Positions 1-5,533 of a stretch of 5,992 nucleotides of DNA are shown one piece after another. Below the pieces are notes generated by a model. It ran no database searches and was not told the DNA's origin. It worked only from the letters and a program-made list of their open reading frames with translations. How positions within the stretch are numbered: position 1 is the first letter of the stretch; each line of letters opens with the position of its first letter. The DNA is from an uncultured Atopobiaceae bacterium (lineage in GTDB: Bacteria > Actinomycetota > Coriobacteriia > Coriobacteriales > Atopobiaceae), in NCBI GenBank assembly GCA_947581665.1, contig CANPVI010000098.1, forward strand, positions 1 to 5,992. Reading direction: 5' to 3'. The position numbers and the translations under genes are program-made.

Positions 1-785
1 TGGCAGGCGCGCTCAAGGCCGAGGGCGTGCGCGAGGTTGCGGGCCACGGCATGGAGGGCTCGGCGCTCGGCAAGGCCATCCGCGTGGGCAAGCCCTCCTT
101 CGTGCGCGAGGCGCTGGGCGAGCTCCCTCCGTTTGCCACCGACGCCATCTCCGAGATCGAAAACGCCGGCGGCACCGCGCTCGGCGTCGTCTCGGGCGAG
201 GGCAGCGATGCGCGCATCCTCGGGGTCCTCGGGCTTCGCGACGTCGTGCGCGAGTCGAGCGCCGTCGCGATCTCGCACCTCTCGCACGCGGGCGTGCGGC
301 AGACGGTCATGCTCACGGGTGACAACGAGCGTGCGGCGAGGGCCGTGGCGGCCTCGCTCGGCATCACGACCGTGCGCGCCCAGCTCCTGCCCGACGACAA
401 GCTCAATGCCATCAAGGAGCTCAAGCGGGAAGGCCGCACGGTGGCCATGGTGGGCGACGGCATCAACGACGCGCCGGCGCTCGCCGAGGCGAACCTCGGC
501 ATCACGATGGGCGCCGCTGCGTCCGACACGGCGCTCGAGGTGGCCGATGTCGCGCTCCTTGCGGGCGACCTCTCGGCGCTGCCCTCGTTCCTCGAGCTCT
601 CGAAGCGCACGCTTCGCGTGGTGCGCGAGAACATCGCCTTCGCGATCATCGTGAAGTTCGCCGTGATGGTCCTCGCCATTCTCGGCTTGGCCGGCATGGG
701 CGCCGCCATCTTCGCCGACACCGGCGTGGCGTTGCTCGTGATCCTCAACGGCATGCGCCTCATGGTGACGAGGCTTAAGAACTGA
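1..785 (+). CDS. Heavy-metal translocating P1B-type ATPase, Zn/Cd/Pb exporter class, C-terminal part (5' end outside window)
   Basis: This is the C-terminal part of an inner-membrane ATP-driven exporter of divalent soft metals. The frame is open to the left edge (first full codon at 3), so the GTG at 27 is not a real start. Visible parts: the end of the nucleotide-binding domain (GHGMEG); the P-domain with TGDN at 315-326; and the hinge motif GDGINDAP at 453-476, whose Asp residues bind Mg. Two closing transmembrane helices follow. They carry a Lys (654-656) and an Asp in ADTG (717-719), the pair that in ZntA/CadA defines the P1B-2 Zn/Cd/Pb class. Copper ATPases have other residues there. The frame ends NGMRLM...KN with TGA at 783-785. 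The phosphorylated DKTGT motif, the CPC-type membrane site and any N-terminal metal-binding domain lie upstream of the window. The ATPase family is near certain. The metal class is a motif-based inference, and zntA or cadA would be the usual names. Confidence 0.95.
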   Translation, partial: AGALKAEGVREVAGHGMEGSALGKAIRVGKPSFVREALGELPPFATDAISEIENAGGTALGVVSGEGSDARILGVLGLRDVVRESSAVAISHLSHAGVRQTVMLTGDNERAARAVAASLGITTVRAQLLPDDKLNAIKELKREGRTVAMVGDGINDAPALAEANLGITMGAAASDTALEVADVALLAGDLSALPSFLELSKRTLRVVRENIAFAIIVKFAVMVLAILGLAGMGAAIFADTGVALLVILNGMRLMVTRLKN

Positions 786-799
786 ACTTTCGCCCGAAC

Positions 800-845
800 G
801 GGCCCGCTTACGGTGCGCCGCGAAGCGCGCGCGGCAAGCGGGTCC
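800..845 (+). terminator. Imperfect hairpin just after the ATPase gene, candidate terminator
   Basis: The outer arms are 800-809 (gggcccgctt) and 836-845 (aagcgggtcc). They pair over 10 bp with one G-U. Inside is a second 6-bp stem (gccgcg 817-822 with cgcggc 830-835, loop 823-829). The left side between the stems bulges by 7 nt. The hairpin starts 14 nt after the ATPase stop and is followed only by a weak pyrimidine tract (ccctttg), so it is not a textbook Rho-independent terminator. The position fits 3'-end formation for the ATPase transcript. Confidence 0.45.
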
Positions 846-865
846 CTTTGACGCCTTTCCAGAAT

Positions 866-896
866 CATCCGGTTCTGCGCTGCGCAGAACCGGATG
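866..896. terminator. Perfect 14-bp inverted repeat with 3-nt loop, candidate (bidirectional) terminator or regulatory hairpin
   Basis: The left arm 866-879 (catccggttctgcg) and right arm 883-896 (cgcagaaccggatg) are exact reverse complements around the loop ctg. Downstream on the + strand come T/G-rich bases (ctgttgttg) and an AT-rich patch, not a clean T-run. The stem is long and perfect enough to form in RNA of either strand. It is probably a second terminator separating the ATPase gene from the EIIA-rha cluster. A protein-binding palindrome or a copy of a dispersed genomic repeat is also possible. Confidence 0.5.
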
Positions 897-991
897 GCTG
901 TTGTTGCAAAATTTACTAAACGCACCCACGGATCGGGGTAGTGGGGGTCGCGCTGTACAACACCGGTAAGCCCCTCGACGAAAGGAATCCC
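897..991 (+). other. Upstream region of the EIIA gene: AT-rich patch, no confident promoter
   Basis: Positions 901-920 are strikingly AT-rich for this window (ttgttgcaaaatttactaaa) and lie just after the 866-896 hairpin, where a promoter for the EIIA-rha cluster would be expected. I looked for a -35/-10 pair with 16-18 nt spacing and found none worth naming. tactaa at 914-919 matches the -10 consensus at only three positions and has no partner. A short cccac (925-929) / gtggg (941-945) inverted repeat is probably chance. Confidence 0.3.
981..986 (+). promoter_or_regulatory. Shine-Dalgarno for the EIIA gene
   Basis: aaagga lies 5 nt before the ATG at 992. It decides the start: the frame also has a GTG at 941, but that has no comparable ribosome-binding site and would add 17 residues not expected for the family. 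Confidence 0.7.
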
Positions 992-1504
992 ATGGGTCTC
1001 TTCGACAAGTTCAAGAAGCCGTCCAAGCCCGAGCCGATCGCCTGCACGCCGGCTCCCAAGACCGTGCTCGCGCCCGTCGATGGCCAGGCCGTCGCGCTTT
1101 CCGAGGCCCCCGATCCCGTCTTCGCCCAGGGCATCCTCGGCCAGGGCATCGTCATCAAGCCGTCCGGCTTCGTGGCGTACGCGCCCTTCAACGGCACCGT
1201 CTCCGCCACCATGGGCTCCGGCCACGGCGTGGGCCTGCTCTCAGACGATGGCATCGAGGTCCTCATCCACATCGGCGTGGACACCGTGCAGATGAAGGGC
1301 GAGGGCTTCCAGATGTACGTGAAGCAGGACGAGAAGGTGAAGGCCGGCCAGCCGCTCGTCACCTTCGATCGCGCGAAGATCAAGAAGGCCGGGCACCCGG
1401 ACGACGTGATGGTGCTCATCTCCAACACCGCCGAATACGACTCGGTGAACCCCATCGACCCGCAGCCCGTGAAGGCCGGCCAGCCGGTCATCACCGTGAG
1501 CTAG
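992..1504 (+). CDS. crr: Stand-alone PTS glucose-type EIIA component (EIIA-Glc / Crr-like)
   Basis: This is a cytoplasmic phosphocarrier of 170 residues; E. coli Crr has 169. In the family it accepts phosphate from HPr on a histidine and passes it to an EIIB domain. In enteric bacteria it also signals sugar status by binding transporters and glycerol kinase. The start MGLFDKFKK closely matches the E. coli protein's MGLFDKLK N-terminal helix, which supports ATG 992. The two active-site histidines are present: His78 in SGHGVGL and the phosphorylated His93 in EVLIHIGVDTV, which fits the EIIA type 1 signature. MKGEGF (101-106) and VLISN (141-145) are also family-typical. No EIIB or EIIC domain is attached or encoded nearby. 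The stop TAG at 1502-1504 is followed after 12 nt, in the same frame, by rhaB, so the two genes look cotranscribed. Family assignment is secure. Its job in a rhamnose cluster, whether phosphocarrier for a distant EIIBC or regulator, is not shown by the sequence. Confidence 0.95.
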   Translation: MGLFDKFKKPSKPEPIACTPAPKTVLAPVDGQAVALSEAPDPVFAQGILGQGIVIKPSGFVAYAPFNGTVSATMGSGHGVGLLSDDGIEVLIHIGVDTVQMKGEGFQMYVKQDEKVKAGQPLVTFDRAKIKKAGHPDDVMVLISNTAEYDSVNPIDPQPVKAGQPVITVS

Positions 1505-1516
1505 CGCGGCGCGAGC

Positions 1517-3007
1517 ATGGCCGAATGCCTGCGCGAATGCCATGCCGCCATCGATCTCGGCGCCTCGAGCGGCCGCGTGGTGGTGGGCTGGCTCGAGCAC
1601 GACGATCTCCTGAGGACCGAGGAGATCCACCGCTTCGAGAACGGCCAGGCGCGAAGGGACGGCCACGATTGCTGGAAGATCGGCGAGCTCTTCGAGGAGA
1701 TCCTCGAGGGGCTCGCCCTTTGCAAGGCGCGTGGCTTTGCGCCGAGGACCGTGGCCATCGACAGCTGGGGCGTGGACTTCGCGCTCCTCGACGCCGAGGA
1801 TCGCCTGATCGGCGACGTGGTGGCGTATCGCGATTCGCGCACCGAGGGCATGTACGCCGTCGCGGACGCGCTCGTGCCGAGCGAGGTGGCGTGGGAGAAG
1901 ACCGGCATCCAGCGAAACCTCATCAACACCGTCTACCAGCTCCTTGCCCTCTCGCGCGAGGCGCCGGACGAGCTCGCCGAGGCCCGCGCGCTCCTCATGG
2001 TGCCCGACTACCTCGGCTTCTTGCTCACGGGCGTGAAGGCGCAGGAGTACACGAACGCCACTACGACGGGGCTCGTGAACGCCCGCGAGCGCGCGTGGGA
2101 CGCCGAGCTCATCGCTGGCTACGGCTTCCCAAAGCGCCTCTTCGGCGCGCTCTCCTTCCCCGGCACGGTGCTCGGGTCCGTGAAGCGCGAGGTAGAGGCG
2201 CGCATCGGCTACGCCACGGACGTGGTGCTCGTGGTCTCGCACGACACGGGATCGGCCTACGTGGCGGCCTCGGAGCGGGATTCGCTCATCCTCTCCTCGG
2301 GCACGTGGAGCCTTCTCGGCGTGGAGCTGCCGAAGCCCGAGCTCACCCTCCCCGCGCGCGACGCGAACTTCACGAACGAGGGCGGCTACGCCAAGACGTA
2401 CCGCTTCCTCAAGAACATCATGGGGCTCTGGATGATCCAGTCCGTGCGCCGCGAGCTGAACGGCGTGGCGTACGTGGCGGGACGCGAGGGCGTGGATCGA
2501 CCGCTCTCCTCGCAGATCCCCCCGCTTGCGCGCGAGGGGCAGGTGGGCTTCGGCGACCTCATCGCGGCCGCCCAGGGCGCGCCGGACTTCCCCTCGCTCG
2601 TGGACGTGGATGACGAGCGCTTCCTCGCGCCGGCGTCCATGATGGAGGCCATCTGCGCCTGGTGCGCCGCGCACGCCGAGCCGCTGCCGAGCACGGTGGG
2701 CGAGCTCATGACCTGCATCTACCACTCGCTCGCGAGCGCCTACGAGCGCGCCGTCCACGGCATCGAGGCCATCACCAACCACCGCTACCACGCGATTTCC
2801 ATCGTGGGCGGCGGCTGCCAGGACGCGCACCTGAACCAGCTCACGGCGCGCGAGACCGGCAAGCCCGTGATCGCCGGCCCGATCGAGGCCACCTCCGCGG
2901 GCAACCTCGCGGTGCAGATGATCGGCGCGGGGCGCATCCCGAGTCTCGCCATCGCGCGCCGCATCATCGCGAACTCATCAGAGCTCGTGCGCTTCGACCC
3001 GGCGTAA
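1517..3007 (+). CDS. rhaB: Rhamnulokinase
   Basis: This cytoplasmic FGGY-family kinase transfers phosphate from ATP to O1 of L-rhamnulose, giving L-rhamnulose-1-phosphate. It has 496 residues, a normal RhaB length. The N-terminal FGGY domain (about 10-245) holds AIDLGASSGRV (11-21), the first phosphate-binding loop; AIDSWGVDFALLD (80-92); YRDSRT (104-109); and SHDTGSA (241-247), whose Asp243 is the likely catalytic base. The C-terminal domain (about 258-475) holds SSGTWSLLG (260-268), TNEGG and RFLKNIMGLWMIQ (286-308), IVGGGCQD (429-436) and AGPIEATSAGN (453-463) for nucleotide binding. The ASSGR and NIMGLWMIQ signatures favour RhaB over FucK or xylulokinase, and the neighbouring rhaD agrees. 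ATG 1517 is the first start after the in-frame EIIA stop. There is no recognisable Shine-Dalgarno before it, which suggests translation by reinitiation after EIIA. The stop is TAA 3005-3007. Confidence 0.96.
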   Translation: MAECLRECHAAIDLGASSGRVVVGWLEHDDLLRTEEIHRFENGQARRDGHDCWKIGELFEEILEGLALCKARGFAPRTVAIDSWGVDFALLDAEDRLIGDVVAYRDSRTEGMYAVADALVPSEVAWEKTGIQRNLINTVYQLLALSREAPDELAEARALLMVPDYLGFLLTGVKAQEYTNATTTGLVNARERAWDAELIAGYGFPKRLFGALSFPGTVLGSVKREVEARIGYATDVVLVVSHDTGSAYVAASERDSLILSSGTWSLLGVELPKPELTLPARDANFTNEGGYAKTYRFLKNIMGLWMIQSVRRELNGVAYVAGREGVDRPLSSQIPPLAREGQVGFGDLIAAAQGAPDFPSLVDVDDERFLAPASMMEAICAWCAAHAEPLPSTVGELMTCIYHSLASAYERAVHGIEAITNHRYHAISIVGGGCQDAHLNQLTARETGKPVIAGPIEATSAGNLAVQMIGAGRIPSLAIARRIIANSSELVRFDPA

Positions 3008-3063
3008 GGCGAGCTCAGGGGCACCATCGCACGCCACGCCAACCGCACTTCGAACCATCTTCC

Positions 3064-3075
3064 GGAGGAGGAGGA
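3064..3075 (+). promoter_or_regulatory. Repeated GGA Shine-Dalgarno before the isomerase GTG start
   Basis: Four GGA triplets in a row (3064-3075) give three overlapping GGAGG sites ending 4 to 10 nt before GTG 3079. It is by far the strongest ribosome-binding site in the window and fixes the start. The same reading frame is open upstream inside rhaB but has no such site there. The 71-nt gap from rhaB shows no promoter or terminator I can support. Confidence 0.85.
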
Positions 3076-3078
3076 ACG

Positions 3079-4497
3079 GTGCTCATCGACACAAAGGCAA
3101 AGGTGGGCGTCTTCGCCGTCGCCCTCGGGGCCTACCTCCCGCAGTTTCCCACGCTCGTCGGCGAGTTCGAGGGCCAGTACGCCACCTTCAAGGGGCATCT
3201 CCCCCAGACGGTCGAGCTCGTGGACGGCGGCATCGTCACCACGAAGGAGCTCGCCATGGCGGCGGGCGATGAGTTCCGCGCGGCGGACGTGGACCTCGTC
3301 ATCTGCCAGCTCCTCACCTACGCGACGAGCTACAACCTGCTTCCCGCGGTGCGCGACCTCGACGTGCCCGTGGTGCTCGCGAACATCCAGAAGCTCCGCG
3401 CGCCCGACTACGAGGCGACCGACACCGCCACGTGGCTCGGCGAGCTCTACGCGTGCGGCGCCGTGGGCGAGATGGTGGCCGACCTCGAGCGCGCCGGCAA
3501 GCGCCACGCCTCCATCACCGGCGTGGAGGAGGGCGGAGATCCCGAGACCTGGGAAAAGATCGAGGACTGGTGCCGCGCCGCGCAGGTGCGCCGCCGCTTC
3601 CGGAGCTTGAACCTCGCGCAGATCGGTCGCCCGTACCCCGGCATGATGGACCTCTACATCGACGAGACGAACCTCTACCACCGCATGGGCCTCTACACCA
3701 AGCAGTTCGACTGGGAGAAGATGTGGGCCATCGCCGACGACATCGCCGATGACGCGGCCATCCGCGCGAAGGCCGAGGAGATCCTCGACACCTTCGACGT
3801 CGAAGGCGGCGCCACGGTGGAGAGCCTCTGGAGCATGGCGAAGTACGTCGTGGCCTTCGAGCGCTGGGTGAAAGACGAGCAACTCGGCTTCGTGGCCTCG
3901 CACTACGACGGATTCGCCGAGGGCAGGGCCGGCGTGCTCGATTCCATGCTCATCCCGGCCTTCTCCATGCTCATCAAGCAAGGCGTGGCGTGCGCGGTGG
4001 AGGGCGACATCAAGGTGGCCATGGCGATGGGCATCTTGAAGACCATTTCCGGCATGGGCCAGCTCTCCGAGATGTACTCGATCGACTTCAACGAGGACCT
4101 CTGCATCATCGGCCACTCCGGCTCGGGCGACGCGTGCATCTCGGCGAGGAAGCCCACGATGAAGATCGTGCCCGTCTTCCACGGCAAGACCGGCGGCGGC
4201 TACCTCACGCAGTTCTATCCGCACCTCGGCCCCGTGACCTACCTCGCCATCACGCAGGATGCGGACGGGCACTTCAAGTTCGTGGTGGCCGAGGGCGTAA
4301 ACGAGCCCGGCCCGATCTTCACCTTCGGCGACACGAACATGCGCACGCGCTTTGCGTGCGGCGCGCGCGAGTTCTGCGACCGCTGGAGCGAGGCCGGCCC
4401 CACGCACCACATGGCGGCCGCCTCGGGGCGCCACATCGATACACTCGTGAAGGTCGCGAAGATCTTCAACGTGCCCGTCGACATCGTCACGCGATAG
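3079..4497 (+). CDS. FucI/AraA-family sugar isomerase, probably acting as the L-rhamnose isomerase
   Basis: This is a metal-dependent aldose-ketose isomerase of the L-fucose / L-arabinose isomerase superfamily, 472 residues from GTG 3079. AraA is about 500 and FucI about 590. The N-terminal region (about 8-170) is Rossmann-like, starting KVGVFAVALGAYLPQFP, with DLVICQLLTYATSYNLLP (72-89) and VPVVLANIQ (96-104). The C-terminal catalytic part holds ACAVEGDIKVA (304-314), MYSIDFNEDLCIIGHSG (332-348), FHGKTGGG (367-374), TQDADGHFKFVVAEG (392-406) and GPTHHMA (440-446). By comparison with AraA/FucI the metal ligands are probably Glu308, Asp336, His346 and one of His443/His444. It shows no recognisable RhaA signature. 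It sits between rhaB and rhaD, 11 nt before the latter, and no other isomerase is in the cluster. Conversion of L-rhamnose to L-rhamnulose is therefore the likely reaction (inference). L-fucose or L-arabinose as additional or true substrate cannot be excluded from sequence. Confidence 0.88.
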   Translation: MLIDTKAKVGVFAVALGAYLPQFPTLVGEFEGQYATFKGHLPQTVELVDGGIVTTKELAMAAGDEFRAADVDLVICQLLTYATSYNLLPAVRDLDVPVVLANIQKLRAPDYEATDTATWLGELYACGAVGEMVADLERAGKRHASITGVEEGGDPETWEKIEDWCRAAQVRRRFRSLNLAQIGRPYPGMMDLYIDETNLYHRMGLYTKQFDWEKMWAIADDIADDAAIRAKAEEILDTFDVEGGATVESLWSMAKYVVAFERWVKDEQLGFVASHYDGFAEGRAGVLDSMLIPAFSMLIKQGVACAVEGDIKVAMAMGILKTISGMGQLSEMYSIDFNEDLCIIGHSGSGDACISARKPTMKIVPVFHGKTGGGYLTQFYPHLGPVTYLAITQDADGHFKFVVAEGVNEPGPIFTFGDTNMRTRFACGAREFCDRWSEAGPTHHMAAASGRHIDTLVKVAKIFNVPVDIVTR

Positions 4498-4498
4498 G

Positions 4499-4503
4499 GG
4501 AGG
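4499..4503 (+). promoter_or_regulatory. Shine-Dalgarno for rhaD
   Basis: A perfect ggagg directly follows the isomerase stop (TAG 4495-4497) and lies 5 nt before ATG 4509. It decides the aldolase start. The same frame is open far upstream inside the isomerase gene, but that part is only a shadow. Confidence 0.8.
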
Positions 4504-4508
4504 AGCCC

Positions 4509-5324
4509 ATGGCAAGCATTCTCGATGCGCCCTTCATGGTGGAGCTCATCCGCACCACCACCAACATGTACGACCACGGCTGGGACGAGCGCAACGGCGG
4601 CAACGTCTCCCTCATGGTGGACGAGGCCGACCTCGCCGACTACCTCGACGTGGAGAACGTGCAGCGTCGCATCCCCACGGGCTTCGACGCGCCCACGCTC
4701 GACGGCCGCTACTTCCTCGTGACGGGCACGGGCAAGTACTTCAAGAACGTGCAGTACGATCCCGCGGGAAACCTCGGCATCATCCGCGTGACGGACCGTG
4801 GCCGCACCGCCGAGCTCCTCTGGGGCTACGCCGATGGCGGCACCTTCACCTCGGAGCTCCCCGCGCACCTCATGAGCCACGCCGTCCGCCTCTCGCAGAA
4901 TCCGGCGAACCGCGTGGTCATGCACTGCCACCCGGCGAACCTCCTCGCGATGACCTTCGTCCACGACCTCGACGAGCGCTCGTTCACGCGCACGCTGTGG
5001 CGGATGTGCACCGAGTGCATCATCGTCTTCCCCGAGGGCGTGAACGTGCTGCCGTGGATGCTCTGCGGCACGAACGAGATCGGCGAGGCCACGGCGGAGA
5101 AGATGAAGACGGCGCGCCTCGTCGTCTGGGGCCAGCACGGCATCTACGGCGCCGGCACGGACCTCGACGAGACCTTCGGACTCATCGAGACGGCGGAGAA
5201 GGCCGCGGAGATCTACCTGAAGATCGCGCACCTGCCGATCCTCCAGACCATCACGGACGCCGAGCTCAAGGAGGCCGCCGACGCCTTCCACGTCGTCCCG
5301 CGAGAGGGCTTTCTGGACTGCTGA
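4509..5324 (+). CDS. rhaD: Rhamnulose-1-phosphate aldolase
   Basis: This cytoplasmic zinc-dependent class II aldolase splits L-rhamnulose-1-phosphate into dihydroxyacetone phosphate and L-lactaldehyde. It has 271 residues; E. coli RhaD has 274. Similarity to E. coli RhaD is visible throughout: GWDERNGGN (24-32), VTGTGKYFKNVQ (71-82), GNLGI (87-91), TSELPAH (114-120), MHCHPANL (138-145), TECIIVFPEGV (168-178), LPWM (181-184) and LDETFGLI (219-226). The catalytic Glu116 and zinc ligands His139, His141 and His210 sit one or two positions from E. coli Glu117, His141, His143 and His212. WDERNGGN and LPWM separate it from fuculose-phosphate aldolase (FucA), so this gene fixes the pathway as rhamnose. 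It is the last gene of the cluster; a likely terminator follows within 30 nt. L-lactaldehyde must be oxidised or reduced by an enzyme encoded elsewhere. Confidence 0.97.
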   Translation: MASILDAPFMVELIRTTTNMYDHGWDERNGGNVSLMVDEADLADYLDVENVQRRIPTGFDAPTLDGRYFLVTGTGKYFKNVQYDPAGNLGIIRVTDRGRTAELLWGYADGGTFTSELPAHLMSHAVRLSQNPANRVVMHCHPANLLAMTFVHDLDERSFTRTLWRMCTECIIVFPEGVNVLPWMLCGTNEIGEATAEKMKTARLVVWGQHGIYGAGTDLDETFGLIETAEKAAEIYLKIAHLPILQTITDAELKEAADAFHVVPREGFLDC

Positions 5325-5350
5325 GGATTCACGTCGCGTGACCTGTTTTT
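5325..5350 (+). terminator. Candidate Rho-independent terminator after rhaD
   Basis: tcacg (5329-5333) pairs with cgtga (5337-5341) around the loop tcg. The stem can be extended by gg/cc (5325-5326 with 5342-5343) across a 2-nt bulge. A run of five T (5346-5350) follows. It starts directly after the rhaD stop. The stem is short, so the call is moderate. Confidence 0.55.
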
Positions 5351-5533
5351 CGGTGCTTAGAGAATGCAAGGGGGTCCATTCGGCCACCGCGCTAGAAGGC
5401 CGGTGGCGATAGGATCGCCCCGGGATGCCGGGGATGACCCTTTTCGGTGCGGTCGGCCCTCTGGGCCTGACATTGTGGCGATACGTCTCCCCGACACCCG
5501 CGGCACACCAGGCCACTTGGAATGACCTGATAG
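5351..5533. other. Non-coding, hairpin-rich stretch between rhaD and the glycosidase fragment
   Basis: No + or - frame here gives a protein I recognise. I see consecutive small inverted repeats: gccaccg 5383-5389 / cggtggc 5401-5407; ggcgat 5405-5410 / atcgcc 5414-5419 (loop agg); ccccgg 5418-5423 / ccgggg 5428-5433 (loop gatg); and ggccc 5455-5459 / gggcc 5463-5467 (loop tct). The last extends by gtc/gac (5452-5454 with 5469-5471) across a bulged t. The first three overlap and so are partly alternatives to one another. The 10-mer ttttcggtgc occurs twice, at 5347-5356 and 5441-5450. It may be a structured leader or untranslated region, or debris from a rearrangement. I do not recognise any riboswitch class. 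Confidence 0.35.

Noticed and set aside
901..920. A sigma-70 promoter in the AT-rich patch
   Set aside because: No -35/-10 pair with proper spacing could be found. Only the base composition suggests it, so it is described but not called.
941..991. GTG 941 as start of the EIIA gene
   Set aside because: It would add 17 residues before MGLFDKFKK, which already matches the family N-terminus. The good Shine-Dalgarno at 981-986 serves ATG 992.
1241..2830. Long minus-strand open frame (529 codons) opposite EIIA and rhaB
   Set aside because: It is antisense to two confidently identified genes. Its product is a low-complexity mix of Arg, Ala, His, Glu, Val and Leu with no family features. It is a by-product of GC-rich third positions.
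2662..3078. Upstream extension of the isomerase frame into rhaB
   Set aside because: The extension is Arg/Ala-rich shadow sequence over rhaB. Family similarity starts at GTG 3079, just after the GGA-rich ribosome site.
3990..4508. Upstream extension of the rhaD frame into the isomerase gene
   Set aside because: It has shadow composition. The real start ATG 4509 has a perfect GGAGG and matches the RhaD N-terminus.
2785..4515. Long minus-strand open frame (576 codons) opposite the isomerase
   Set aside because: It has the same composition artefact, lies antisense to a gene with clear motifs and a strong ribosome site, and shows no recognisable domain.
4239..5516. Minus-strand open frame (425 codons) opposite rhaD
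   Set aside because: It is a shadow frame of rhaD and of the isomerase end, without family features or a supported start.
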